A DNA stretch of 64,000 nucleotides from RYN-230 sp036497945 (GTDB taxonomy: Bacteria; Actinomycetota; Actinomycetes; Streptosporangiales; Streptosporangiaceae), in the NCBI GenBank assembly GCA_036497945.1, contig DASXIN010000150.1, positions 18,394 to 82,393 on the forward strand, in the 5' to 3' direction. Shown in pieces: positions 26,801-34,590 of the stretch. Every line of letters begins with the position of its first letter. Positions within the stretch are counted from its first letter, which is position 1. The position numbers and the translations under genes are program-made. The notes beneath the pieces are model-generated. The model had not been told where the DNA came from, did not search any database, and saw only the letters and a list, made by a program, of their open reading frames with translations.

Positions 26801-27004
26801 CCGTCCCCGGTGCTGCACACTGTCCCGGATCCGGAGCCAGCCCCGGTTGCTGATGCGGTCCCGGACGTGGCGTGGCCACCAGCGGCCGAGCCGGCACCGG
26901 CCAACGAGCCGGCACCGGCCTACGAGCCGACACCGGCGGCTGAGGCGGCACCGGCCGCCGAGGCCGAACCAGGCGCGCAGGAGCCCGGCTCGCACTGGCC
27001 GTAA
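23792..27004 (+). CDS. rne: Ribonuclease E/G family endoribonuclease
   Basis: 1070 residues. The catalytic core is at about 385-830: an S1 RNA-binding region (NVYLGKVQNVLPSMEAAFVD), the DNase-I-like active site with Asp residues in VVDVNTGKF and IIVIDFIDMV, and the zinc-link CECCNGRGR. A ~360-residue N-terminal extension is Ala/Pro/Asp/Arg-rich with blocks of arginine (KRRRRGGR, RRRRRRRRGTG). A ~230-residue C-terminal tail has Pro/Glu/Ala repeats such as EPAPANEPAPAYEP. Such disordered flanks are typical of actinobacterial RNase E and serve as degradosome or RNA-binding scaffolds. The ATG at 23792 lies inside the upstream gene; later starts are possible. It precedes rplU-rpmA. Confidence 0.94.
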   Translation: MLETELNDQEPTAGRSAGDGGAAPTGVTGAAGSDASAAAPAGPAADADGPAPAGDGTAAPAGDGAAAPATARRTRRPRRAATRAAGPPPADIDVPPPTDAGPAGARSAAAGPAGAAGDVAAAQGGGEPPAVPAVPATPTAQAAPATLAGGVPQATFQPPPVIFQPPAAGEPADRGRVLDDSGSPDDGPDEPGRDAGEGSSRKRRRRGGRTRGHDGDGEVASEDTAGLQAPDAEASEPPARAGAGGGRRGRAAEGKQAEAKKSDGAEPADGGPSDGQPDADDSAEDAEDGAEGTGSRRRRRRRRRGTGADGDQLGADDPPNTVVHVRVPRPQVADEPVSSNDVKSVRGSTRLEAKRQRRREGRESGRRRPPVITESEFLARRESVDRVMVVRQQHDRTQIAVLEDQVLVEHYVDKATHQSLVGNVYLGKVQNVLPSMEAAFVDVGKGRNAVLYAGEVNFDASGLEGESKRIESALKSGQSVLVQVTKDPVGHKGARLTSQVSLPGRYLVYVPGGSMMGISRKLPDKERSRLKQILKSVMPDGAGVIVRTAAEGATEEELSRDVARLSAQWTAIEQKSKTANAPELLYSEPDLTIRVVRDIFNEDFASLVVAGDEGWDLVQEYVQYVAPHLADRLTHWSGDQDVFAHYRIDEQLAKALERKVWLPSGGSLVIDNTEAMTVVDVNTGKFTGQGGNLEETVTRNNLEAAEEIVRQLRLRDVGGIIVIDFIDMVLESNRELVLRRLLECLARDRTKHQVAEVTSLGLVQMTRKRVGSGLLEAFSEPCECCNGRGRIISLDLTEAGGSGHRGRSGDEGRHAGGGRADRNGQSDRGGRQDKNSRRDRNGQQDRGQPEPNGRGADRDTGAAAQSGDAEPAGSGPAAEEQGGSKHGGRRRRRSGGDSTKSGSGQSGTAVLEQPVPEQPVLEQPVLDDPTMGDPVPGETVPGETVPDPAAAAAPDATPADTGADMAAGSVMEPAPGPAPEPGAEAVPAVDPVGDIGDIASAPEPSPVLHTVPDPEPAPVADAVPDVAWPPAAEPAPANEPAPAYEPTPAAEAAPAAEAEPGAQEPGSHWP

Positions 27005-27144
27005 CCCCCGTCCGGGGCGGGCAGCGGCGGGCGAGGCGCCGTGTCTGTCTGATAGCCTGAGTGGTCGGCGCACAGAACGGATCCGGGGCGGTCAAGCCCA
27101 GGGTGACGTGTGCAACGCAGGCAGGCCCCCTCGTCATGCTCCCG

Positions 27145-27177
27145 CTGCCGCGGGTGCTGCCGGTGGGCCCGCGGCAG
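27145..27177 (+). promoter_or_regulatory. Hairpin in rplU leader
   Basis: A perfect 10-bp stem (CTGCCGCGGG/CCCGCGGCAG, arms 27145-27154 and 27168-27177) with a 13-base loop lies 60 bases before the rplU start in the 233-base rne-rplU gap. Ribosomal protein L21 operons often have structured leaders that bind L21. No U-tract follows, so this is more likely a leader structure than a terminator. A possible -10 (GATAGCCT region, about 27050) lies upstream. The regulatory role is inference. Confidence 0.45.
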
Positions 27178-27237
27178 GCATAACCCGAACAGGCGCGGTC
27201 TCCGGCCGTGCCGCCTGAGGTAGAGAGCGAGTTCTCG

Positions 27238-27576
27238 GTGTACGCGATCGTGCGCTGCGGTGGCAGGCAGGAGAAGGCGGCGGTAGACGACGTGCTCACC
27301 GTCGACACGCTGGCCGGTGAGGTCGGCTCGAGCGTTACCCTGCCGGCCCTGCTGGTGGTCGATGACGGCAAGGTCATCAGCAACCCGGCCGAACTCGGCC
27401 GCTACCGGGTCACCGCGGAGATCCTTGGCCCGGTGGCCGGCCCCAAGATCAACATGATCCACTACCGGAACAAGACGGGCTACCGGCGCCGTCTTGGTCA
27501 CCGGCAGCACTATACCCAGCTGAAGATCACCGGCATCAGCACCGCGAAGGCCGGGGCCGGGAAGAAGAGGGACTGA
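27238..27576 (+). CDS. rplU: 50S ribosomal protein L21
   Basis: The GTG at 27238 gives the standard beginning MYAIVRCGGRQEKAA, preceded by AGAGAGCGAG. An upstream GTG at 27208 would add ten residues that the family lacks. The conserved KINMIHYRNKTGYRRRLGHRQ region and C-terminal KITGI are present. 112 residues is slightly longer than E. coli L21 because of a short basic tail. It is followed one base later by rpmA. Confidence 0.97.
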   Translation: MYAIVRCGGRQEKAAVDDVLTVDTLAGEVGSSVTLPALLVVDDGKVISNPAELGRYRVTAEILGPVAGPKINMIHYRNKTGYRRRLGHRQHYTQLKITGISTAKAGAGKKRD

Positions 27577-27577
27577 C

Positions 27578-27862
27578 GTGGCACACAAGAAGGGCGCATC
27601 GTCCAGCCGGAACGGCCGTGACTCCTCGGCCCAGCGGCTCGGCGTCAAGCGCTTCGGCGGGCAGCGGGTCAGCGCGGGCGAGATCATCGTGCGCCAGCGC
27701 GGCACCCACTTCCACCCCGGGCCAGGTGTCGGGCGGGGCAGCGATGACACGCTGTTCGCACTGGTCAGCGGTACCGTTGAGTTCGGCAACGTGCGGCGCC
27801 GCCGCGCAATCAGCATCGTCGCGGGGCCGGGGCCCCGGGACGTGGCGCCGGCGGCTCAGTAG
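27578..27862 (+). CDS. rpmA: 50S ribosomal protein L27
   Basis: 94 residues starting MAHKKGASSSRNGRDS, which is the normal L27 N-terminus that reaches towards the peptidyl transferase centre. RLGVKRFGGQRVSAGEIIVRQRG and FHPGPGVGRGSDDTLFAL follow. No N-terminal cleavable extension of the Firmicutes type is present. The GTG start is one base after the rplU stop, so the two are cotranslated. Confidence 0.97.
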   Translation: MAHKKGASSSRNGRDSSAQRLGVKRFGGQRVSAGEIIVRQRGTHFHPGPGVGRGSDDTLFALVSGTVEFGNVRRRRAISIVAGPGPRDVAPAAQ

Positions 27863-27930
27863 GCCGCCGGGGCAGCGACCTAGCCAGCCGGCCGGGATTC
27901 GCTGCCAATGAGCTTCCAGCAGACACTGGC

Positions 27931-27958
27931 AGGGGCGGACCTGGCACGGTCCGCCCCT
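27931..27958 (+). terminator. Stem-loop between rpmA and obgE
   Basis: A perfect 11-bp stem (AGGGGCGGACC/GGTCCGCCCCT) with a 6-base loop TGGCAC lies 69 bases after rpmA and 32 bases before obgE. No T-run follows, which is usual for high-GC actinobacterial terminators. It may end the rplU-rpmA transcript or attenuate read-through into obgE. Confidence 0.6.
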
Positions 27959-27989
27959 GACGCGTGTCAGAGCCCAGCGAAGGAGGGCC

Positions 27990-29366
27990 ATGGCGGAGTT
28001 CGCGGACCGGGCACTCCTGCGGGCCAAGGCAGGCAACGGCGGGCACGGCTGTGCCTCGGTGCACCGGGAGAAGTTCAAGCCGCTGGGCGGCCCGGACGGC
28101 GGTAACGGCGGGCGTGGCGGCGACGTCATCCTGGAAGTCCATCCCAGCATGGCCACCCTGCTCGACTTCCACCGGCGGCCGGTCCGCCAGGCCACCAACG
28201 GCAAGCAGGGCTCCGGGTCGAACCGGAACGGGGCGGCCGGCGGGGACCTGCTCATCCGGGTCCCGGACGGCACCGTGGTCAAGACCGAGGACGGCGAGGT
28301 GCTGGCCGACCTGGTGGGCAGCGGGACCAGGTACGTCGCCGCCCAGGGCGGCCGCGGCGGGCTGGGCAACGCGGCGCTCGCCTCGGCCCGGCGCAAGGCC
28401 CCCGGCTTCGCGCTGCGCGGCGAGCCCGGTTCGGAGATCTCCCTGGTGCTCGAGCTCAAGACGGTGGCCGACGCCGGGCTGGTGGGTTTCCCCAACGCCG
28501 GCAAGTCCTCGCTGATCGGCGCGCTGTCCGCGGCCAAGCCCAAGGTGGGCGACTACCCGTTCACCACGCTCACCCCGCACCTGGGCATGGTCGAGGCGGG
28601 GGACATCCAGTTCGTGGTGGCCGACGTGCCCGGCCTGATCCCCGGGGCCAGCCAGGGCAAGGGGCTGGGCCTGGACTTCCTCCGGCACGTGGAGCGGTGC
28701 GCCGTGCTGGTGCACGTACTCGACTGTGCCGCGCCGGCCCTGGACCCGGATCGTGACCCGGTGGCCGACTTCGAGGTGATCGAGGCGGAACTCGCGGCCT
28801 ACCAGGACGACACCGGCGCCGACCTGAGCGACCGGCCGCGGATCATCGTGCTGAACAAGGTGGACGTGCCGGCCGCCCGGGAGATCGCCGGCCAGGCCCG
28901 GCAGACGTTCACCGACCGGGGGCTGGCCGTGTATGAGGTCTCCGCGGCCACCCGGGAGGGCGTCCGCGAACTGGCCTTCGCGCTGGCCGCGGTGGTGGCC
29001 GAGGTCCGCGCGGCGGCCCTGCCGGCCGAGCCCAGCCGGGTGGTGATCCGGCCGCGGCCGGCCAGTGGCCCGGACTTCCACGTCGAGCGGACCGGGGAGA
29101 ACACCTTCCTGGTCCGGGGCGACAAGCCGTGGCGCTGGGTGCTGCAGACCGACTTCTCCAACGACGAGGCCGTCGGCTACCTGGCCGACCGGCTGGCCAA
29201 ACTCGGCGTGGAGGAAGCCCTGGCCGAGGCGGGCGCCGACGACGGGGCCGAGGTGCTGATCGGCAACGGCGACGACGCGGTCGTCTTCGACTGGGCCCCG
29301 GACGTGACGGCCGGCCGCCGGCCCGGCCACGGCCCCCGCGGCACCGACCGGAGACTATCCCCATGA
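27990..29366 (+). CDS. obgE: GTPase Obg/CgtA
   Basis: Ribosome-assembly and stringent-response GTPase. The glycine-rich Obg fold fills residues 1-160 (GGDGGNGGRGGDVILE). The G domain has G1 GFPNAGKSSL, G3 DVPGLIPGA and G4 NKVD. A C-terminal OCT domain (about 345-425, ending in DDAVVFDWAPD) is present as in Gram-positive Obg. The ATG is preceded by AAGGAGGG. It follows rpmA and precedes proB, the conserved order. Confidence 0.96.
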   Translation: MAEFADRALLRAKAGNGGHGCASVHREKFKPLGGPDGGNGGRGGDVILEVHPSMATLLDFHRRPVRQATNGKQGSGSNRNGAAGGDLLIRVPDGTVVKTEDGEVLADLVGSGTRYVAAQGGRGGLGNAALASARRKAPGFALRGEPGSEISLVLELKTVADAGLVGFPNAGKSSLIGALSAAKPKVGDYPFTTLTPHLGMVEAGDIQFVVADVPGLIPGASQGKGLGLDFLRHVERCAVLVHVLDCAAPALDPDRDPVADFEVIEAELAAYQDDTGADLSDRPRIIVLNKVDVPAAREIAGQARQTFTDRGLAVYEVSAATREGVRELAFALAAVVAEVRAAALPAEPSRVVIRPRPASGPDFHVERTGENTFLVRGDKPWRWVLQTDFSNDEAVGYLADRLAKLGVEEALAEAGADDGAEVLIGNGDDAVVFDWAPDVTAGRRPGHGPRGTDRRLSP

Positions 29367-29397
29367 CCCCACCAGCCCCACCGGCGCCGCCGCCTGG

Positions 29398-29449
29398 TGT
29401 TGATGTTGAGATTGCTCCCCCCATAGGGGGACTAGTCTCAACATCAACA
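29398..29449. repeat. Nested inverted repeat between obgE and proB
   Basis: A 14-bp perfect inverted repeat (TGTTGATGTTGAGA at 29398-29411 and its complement at 29436-29449) encloses an inner 6-bp stem (TCCCCC/GGGGGA, loop CATA). It is unusually AT-rich for this neighbourhood and lies 31 bases after obgE and 47 bases before proB. It could be a terminator hairpin or the operator of a dimeric repressor; the arm sequence is reminiscent of MarR-type sites. Confidence 0.6.
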
Positions 29450-29496
29450 ACGGACCCTCAGCGGCGTCCCGAGCCAGTGGTGCTGGTGCGGCAGAT

Positions 29497-30675
29497 GTGA
29501 CTGCTGTGAACGGAGACGGTGCCGCGAAGCGGCTTGATATCGCGGCGGCTACGCGGGTCGTGGTCAAGGTCGGGTCGTCGTCGCTGACGACCGCCGAGGG
29601 CGGCATCGACGAGCACCGGATCGCTGCCCTCACCGACGCACTCGCCAAGCGGGCCAACGGCAGCCAGCAGGTCGTGCTGGTTTCTTCGGGCGCCATCGCG
29701 GCCGGGCTAACCCCGCTCGGGCTAGCCCGCAGGCCGCGGGACCTGGCCACCCAGCAGGCCGCGGCCAGTGTCGGCCAAGGTCTGCTGGTGGCGACCTACA
29801 GCGCCGCGTTCGAGCGGCATGGGGTGCGCACCGGGCAGGTGCTGCTCAGCGCCGACGACCTGATGCGCCGCGGCCACTACCGGAACGCCCAGCGGACGCT
29901 CAGCCGCCTGCTGGAACTCGGCGTGCTGCCGATCGTCAACGAGAACGACACGGTGGCCACCGACGAGATCCGGTTCGGCGACAACGACCGGCTGGCCGCG
30001 CTGGTCGCGCACGTGGTCCGGGCGGGCGCGCTGATCCTGCTGTCCGACGTGGACGCGCTGTACGACACCGACCCGCGGCGGCCGGGCGCCCGGCGGATCC
30101 CCGAGGTGCGCAGCCGGGCCGACCTGGCCGGGGTCACCCTGGGCAAGGCCAACGCGAGCGGCACGATCGCGGTGGGCACCGGCGGGATGGTGACCAAGGT
30201 GGACGCGGCCATGATCGCTACCGAGGCGGGCATCCCGACCGTGGTGGCCGCGGCCGCGGCCGCCCCGGCGGCACTGGCCGGGCAGCCGGTCGGCACCTAC
30301 TTCGTCGCGCCGCCGGGGCGGCGGCCGGGGGCCCGGCAGCTCTGGCTGGCCCACGCGGCGGTCGGCCGGGGCAGGCTGCTGCTGGACGACGGCGCGGCGG
30401 CGGCCATCAGTTCGGGCCGCGCGTCGCTGCTGCCGGCCGGGATCACCGGCGTCGAAGGCGGCTTCGACGCCGGCGACCCGGTTGACCTCTGTGATCCGGA
30501 GGGCCAGGTCATCGCCCGGGGGCTGGTCAACTACGACGCAGCCGAGATCCCCGCCATGATGGGCCGGTCAACCCGCGACCTGGCCGCGCAGTGCGGGCCG
30601 GAGTACGAGCGCGAGATCGTGCACCGGGACGATCTGGTGCTGCTGGCCAGCACCCCTCGCCACGGCAGAGGCTGA
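29497..30675 (+). CDS. proB: Glutamate 5-kinase
   Basis: First step of proline synthesis from glutamate. The amino-acid kinase fold starts RVVVKVGSSSLT, with NENDTVATDEIRFGDND and the TGGMVTKVDAA motif. A C-terminal PUA domain occupies about residues 285-370. The GTG at 29497 is used; GTG 29506 is an alternative. In most actinobacteria proA follows and then nadD. Here proA is missing and a convergent M48 peptidase gene comes next, 50 bases away. Confidence 0.95.
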   Translation: MTAVNGDGAAKRLDIAAATRVVVKVGSSSLTTAEGGIDEHRIAALTDALAKRANGSQQVVLVSSGAIAAGLTPLGLARRPRDLATQQAAASVGQGLLVATYSAAFERHGVRTGQVLLSADDLMRRGHYRNAQRTLSRLLELGVLPIVNENDTVATDEIRFGDNDRLAALVAHVVRAGALILLSDVDALYDTDPRRPGARRIPEVRSRADLAGVTLGKANASGTIAVGTGGMVTKVDAAMIATEAGIPTVVAAAAAAPAALAGQPVGTYFVAPPGRRPGARQLWLAHAAVGRGRLLLDDGAAAAISSGRASLLPAGITGVEGGFDAGDPVDLCDPEGQVIARGLVNYDAAEIPAMMGRSTRDLAAQCGPEYEREIVHRDDLVLLASTPRHGRG

Positions 30676-30725
30676 CCGGCCAGCACCCGTCCTGCGACGG
30701 CCCGGCCGGCCAGCAACCACGCGGC

Positions 30726-31763
30726 TCAGTTGTCCGCGCCACCGCCACCACCGCCGCGCCGGCCGAAGATGCCCTCGAACAGCCGCTCCCCGGCGCCCGC
30801 CGCGGTCTCGGCGGCCGACTTGACCAGGCCGAGGAACGGGTCTTCCGACCGGTTCCAGGACTCCTGGTAGGACCTGGCCGCGGCCAGGAACTCGTCGCCG
30901 ATCTTGGTCTGGCCGTCCTCCTCGCGGCGCGGGTAGTTGCCCGCCAGGATGTCCTCATAGGCGCCCTCGGCCACCCAGCGGTCCAGTTCGGCGAACCGGA
31001 TCACCGCGAACGGGTGCGTGGTGCCCTGCATCTGGAGCAGCTTGAGCAGGCCCTCCCGGACATCGGGCACCGCGTCGTACTCCTTGGCCTGCTGCAGGAA
31101 CGCGTCCGGGCTCAGCTCGGAGATCCGCGACCCGCCGGCCACCTTCATCAGCGCCCGCCGCGCCGCGGCCGGGTCCTGGCTGGCCAGCACGCCGGCCCGG
31201 TCGCAGGACAGCTCGGACTTGCGGTACCACTCCTCCAGCCCGGCGATGATCACCCGCAGGCCGATGTAGCCGATGGCGAACCAGGCCAGCCGGGTGGCCA
31301 GCCGGGTCAGGTGGTACAGCATGGTCCGGTAGATGGCGTGCCCGGACAGCACGTGGCCGAGCTCGTGCCCGATCACGTACCGGTGCTCCTCGGCGTCGAG
31401 CAGGTTCAGCAGCCCGGTCGTGATCACGATGAACGGCTTGTCCGAGCCGAGCGTCATCGCGTTCGGCATCGGGTCCTGCTGGATGTACAGCTCGGGCACC
31501 TCGGGCAGGTCCAGGATGGCGGAGCCGTCCAGCAGCAGCTGGTACAGGTCGGGGAACTGCTCGGTGGACGCCCGCACCGAGCTGGCTAGGAACATCAGCC
31601 GCAGGCTCCGGTCGCTGAACAGCGAGGCCAGACGGCGCAGCAGCTGGTCGAAGCCGGTGAGTTTGCGCAAAGCTACCAGCGCCGACCGGTCGGCGGGATG
31701 CTCGTAGGCACGCGAGCTGATCCCGGGGAGGCGGACACGGGCACGATCCGGCACAGAGGTCAT
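30726..31763 (-). CDS. M48 family zinc metallopeptidase
   Basis: 345 residues. The gluzincin motif is HELGH (about residue 133 onward), with the third zinc ligand Glu in the downstream SELSCDRAG. A hydrophobic stretch just after the motif (LTRLATRLAWFAIGYIGLRVI) suggests membrane attachment. The C-terminus has GRRGGGGGGADN. The family includes HtpX and Ste24-like proteases that act on membrane proteins. Substrate is unknown. It is transcribed against proB and is divergent from the PaaK-like gene. Confidence 0.85.
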   Translation of the reverse strand: MTSVPDRARVRLPGISSRAYEHPADRSALVALRKLTGFDQLLRRLASLFSDRSLRLMFLASSVRASTEQFPDLYQLLLDGSAILDLPEVPELYIQQDPMPNAMTLGSDKPFIVITTGLLNLLDAEEHRYVIGHELGHVLSGHAIYRTMLYHLTRLATRLAWFAIGYIGLRVIIAGLEEWYRKSELSCDRAGVLASQDPAAARRALMKVAGGSRISELSPDAFLQQAKEYDAVPDVREGLLKLLQMQGTTHPFAVIRFAELDRWVAEGAYEDILAGNYPRREEDGQTKIGDEFLAAARSYQESWNRSEDPFLGLVKSAAETAAGAGERLFEGIFGRRGGGGGGADN

Positions 31764-31976
31764 GCAGTCATGTTAGGTCGTGTCCCGAGTAACGGCGGCC
31801 GGCCTAACCCCACCAATTCCGCGCGCCGGCCGGCGGCTGATCCGTGCTGGACGGGTTTATCCGAACTGGTCACCGGGGTGGGCCGGCGGTGGCCGGCCGG
31901 GGGCCGGCGTTAGGCAGGAAAGGTCTTGGGGTTGGTGTGCGAAGCTGATGAACGCCCTGCAGGCAGGAGAAAGACG

Positions 31977-33284
31977 ATGATGTTCGAGCCTGATGCCGAA
32001 TCGATGCCGGTCGAGCAGCGCGCCAAGCTGCAGGAAGAGCGGCTGCGCGCGCTGATCGACCGGCTGCTGGCCGCGGGCGGGCGCCAGGCGCAGCGGCTCC
32101 GGGCGGCGGGGGTGGACCGCGGCGCCGGCGTCGGCCTGGCTGACCTGCCCGGGCTGCCGATGACCGAGAAGCAGGATCTGTGGGCGGCGTACCCGTTCGG
32201 CATGCTGGGTGTGCCGCGGTCCGAAGTGGTCGTCTTCCACGGGTCCAGCGGCACCGGCGGGCGGCCTACGCTGGTCGGCTACACCCGCCGTGACCTGCAG
32301 GTATGGGCGCAGGTTTGCGCCCGCGCGCTGGCTGGGGCCGGGGCGGGCCCGGGCAGCCTGATGCACAACGCCTATGGCTACGGGCTGTTCACCGGCGGCC
32401 TGGGGTTCCACCAGGGGGCGATCGAGCTGGGCGCGGCCGTGGTCCCGGTATCCGGCGGGATGACGCCGCGGCAGGTCACCCTGATCAAGGACCTGCGGCC
32501 GGACATCCTGGCCTGCACGCCGTCCTACGCCATCCGGCTCGGCGAGGCGCTGGCCGAAGCGGGGCTGCGGCCGGGGGCCGGGCTGGCGCTGCGGGCCGGG
32601 CTGTTCGGCGCCGAGCCGTGGACGGCGGCGCTGCGGACCCGGATCGAGGAACTGCTCGGGCTGCGTGCGCTGGACATCTACGGGCTGTCCGAGGTGATCG
32701 GGCCGGGCGTGGCGGCGGAGTGTTTCGAGGCCGCGGACGGGCTGCACGTCAACGAGGACCACTTCCTGGTCGAGGCGGTGGACCCGGTGACGGCTGCGCC
32801 GGTGCCGGAGGGGAGTGCGGGGGAACTGGTGTTCTGCACGCTGACCCGCGAGGCGGGGGCGCTGCTCCGGTACCGGACCGGGGACATCGCCGCGCTGCGC
32901 CGGGAGCCGTGTGCTTGCGGCCGCACGCTGATCAAGATGAGCAAGATCACCGGGCGGCGGGACGACATGCTGGTCATCCGCGGGGTGAACATCTACCCCA
33001 GCGAGGTGGAGCGGGTGCTGCTCTGCGAGGCAGCGCTGAGCCCGGATTACCTGCTGGTGGTGGACGAGCGGGGAGCCGCGCCGGAACTGCTGGCGTTGTG
33101 CGAGTACCGGGCGGGGTCCGGGCCGGCCCAGGATGCCCTGGCGGCCCGGCTGCGTGAGGTGCTGGGGGTGCGGGTCGGGGTCCGGGTGCTGCCCGCGGGG
33201 AAGGTGCCGCGGACCGAGATGGGTAAGGCGGTCCGGGTGGTCCGCTGGGCGGACGGTGAGCCGCCGGTGCCTGGGCTGGTTTGA
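31977..33284 (+). CDS. Phenylacetate-CoA ligase (PaaK)-like AMP-forming enzyme
   Basis: 435 residues, adenylate-forming superfamily, PaaK branch. The P-loop-like motif is HGSSGTGGRPTLVGYT, the A5 region is DIYGLSEVIGPG, the A7 region is YRTGDIA, and the C-terminal lid has KITGRRDDMLVIRG. ATG 31977 is chosen because AGGAGA (31964-31969) sits 8 bases upstream; upstream in-frame GTG codons lack a site. The family activates aryl acids to CoA thioesters. No phenylacetate catabolic genes are near, so the substrate is open. Confidence 0.88.
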   Translation: MMFEPDAESMPVEQRAKLQEERLRALIDRLLAAGGRQAQRLRAAGVDRGAGVGLADLPGLPMTEKQDLWAAYPFGMLGVPRSEVVVFHGSSGTGGRPTLVGYTRRDLQVWAQVCARALAGAGAGPGSLMHNAYGYGLFTGGLGFHQGAIELGAAVVPVSGGMTPRQVTLIKDLRPDILACTPSYAIRLGEALAEAGLRPGAGLALRAGLFGAEPWTAALRTRIEELLGLRALDIYGLSEVIGPGVAAECFEAADGLHVNEDHFLVEAVDPVTAAPVPEGSAGELVFCTLTREAGALLRYRTGDIAALRREPCACGRTLIKMSKITGRRDDMLVIRGVNIYPSEVERVLLCEAALSPDYLLVVDERGAAPELLALCEYRAGSGPAQDALAARLREVLGVRVGVRVLPAGKVPRTEMGKAVRVVRWADGEPPVPGLV

Positions 33285-33357
33285 TGGGGCTGGCCGGAAT
33301 GCCGGGGGCGGGCCGGGCGTTGGGCATGGCCGGCTCGGCGGACCGGTGGGTGCGCAC

Positions 33358-33363
33358 TACAGT
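33358..33363 (+). promoter_or_regulatory. -10 box for leaderless nadD message
   Basis: TACAGT ends 6 bases before the ATG at 33370, so transcription would begin at the start codon. No ribosome binding site precedes this ATG, which fits leaderless translation and supports the start. No good -35 is visible. Confidence 0.42.
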
Positions 33364-33369
33364 CAACAG

Positions 33370-34053
33370 ATGAGCGATGGTCAGACGTCTGGGTCCGGAG
33401 TCGGCCAGCCGGAGTTGTGTGCGCCGGAGCCGGGTGCGGGCCGGGCGGCCCGGATCGGGGTGATGGGCGGCACGTTCGACCCGATCCATCACGGGCACCT
33501 GGTCGCGGCCAGCGAGGTGGCGCACTTCTTCTCGCTGGACGAGGTGATTTTCGTGCCCACCGGCCAGCCGTGGCAGAAGGACGGCCGGAAGGTGGCGCCG
33601 TCCGAGGACCGGTACCTGATGACGGTAATCGCGACCGCGTCCAACCCGCGGTTCTCGGTCAGCCGGGTGGACATCGACCGGCCGGGCCCCACGTACACCA
33701 TCGACACGCTGCGCGAACTGCGCGTGCTGCGCGGGGAGCAGGCTGAGCTGTTCTTCATCACCGGCGCCGACGCGCTGTCCCGGATGATGTCCTGGCAGGA
33801 CGCGGCGGACCTGTTCAAGCTGGCCCACTTCGTCGGCTGCACCCGGCCAGGGCACCGGCTGACCAGCCGGGGGCTGCCCAGCGACGAGGTCAGCCTGATC
33901 GAGATCCCGGCGCTGGCGATATCGTCGACCGAGTGCCGGGAGCGGGTCGCCGCGGGCGAGCCGGTCTGGTACCTGGTGCCAGACGGGGTGGTGCAGTACA
34001 TCGCCAAGCGGCGGCTGTACTGCGCGGATCCGGGCGTCACGCGTGGCGGTTGA
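33370..34053 (+). CDS. nadD: Nicotinate-nucleotide adenylyltransferase
   Basis: Converts nicotinate mononucleotide and ATP to deamido-NAD. The nucleotidyltransferase signature MGGTFDPIHHGHLVAA is present, with the (H/T)xGH motif. The C-terminal ISSTECRERVAAG motif is complete. The ATG at 33370 gives 227 residues with ~30 residues of unconserved N-terminus; a start nearer the core at about 33460 would give the usual ~195. rsfS follows, as in most bacteria. Confidence 0.95.
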   Translation: MSDGQTSGSGVGQPELCAPEPGAGRAARIGVMGGTFDPIHHGHLVAASEVAHFFSLDEVIFVPTGQPWQKDGRKVAPSEDRYLMTVIATASNPRFSVSRVDIDRPGPTYTIDTLRELRVLRGEQAELFFITGADALSRMMSWQDAADLFKLAHFVGCTRPGHRLTSRGLPSDEVSLIEIPALAISSTECRERVAAGEPVWYLVPDGVVQYIAKRRLYCADPGVTRGG

Positions 34054-34188
34054 AGGCCGGCGCGGCGGCTGTGACTGGCGGGCTTTGTCGGCGGGGCAGG
34101 TTACCCTGAATTGCCCCACTGCCCTGTCTGACGGGGACGTGAGACGCTAAGGGGAAAGGTCCCCAGCTGAGGAGGACGAATACCACAC

Positions 34189-34590
34189 GTGACTGCCACC
34201 ACCAGGGCTGTTGAGCTGGCGGAACTCGCCGCCGAAGCCGCGGCCGACAAGCTCGCCAGCGACATCATCGCTTACGACGTGAGTGAGCAGCTCGTCATCA
34301 CCGACGTGTTCCTGCTCTGTTCTGCGGCCAACGACCGCCAGGTACGGGCGATCGTCGACGCGATCGAAGAGAAGTTGCGCAAGGCCGGGGCCCGGCCGGT
34401 GCGCCGGGAGGGTGAGCGGGAAGGCCGCTGGGTCTTGCTGGACTACCTGGACATCGTGATCCACGTTCAGCATGCCGAGGAGCGCACCTATTACGCGCTC
34501 GAGCGGCTGTGGAAGGACTGCCCGCGGATCCAGCTTCCCGAGCCGGTCGGGGCGCGTTCGACCGGACCCTCTGGCGGGGATCTCCGCTGA
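34189..34590 (+). CDS. rsfS: Ribosomal silencing factor RsfS
   Basis: 133 residues, RsfS/Iojap family, which binds L14 and blocks 30S-50S joining when growth slows. Conserved stretches DIIAYDVSEQLVITDVFLLCS, EGEREGRWVLLDY and the DIVIHVQ segment are present. The GTG at 34189 has GAGGAG about 15 bases upstream, which is a little far. It overlaps the phosphatase frame that follows. Confidence 0.95.
   Translation: MTATTRAVELAELAAEAAADKLASDIIAYDVSEQLVITDVFLLCSAANDRQVRAIVDAIEEKLRKAGARPVRREGEREGRWVLLDYLDIVIHVQHAEERTYYALERLWKDCPRIQLPEPVGARSTGPSGGDLR

Noticed and set aside
23399..27073. Very long open frame of 1224 codons on the minus strand
   Set aside because: It is the mirror of rne in GC-rich DNA, rich in Arg/Gly/Pro/His with no domain; the plus strand encodes a clear RNase E.
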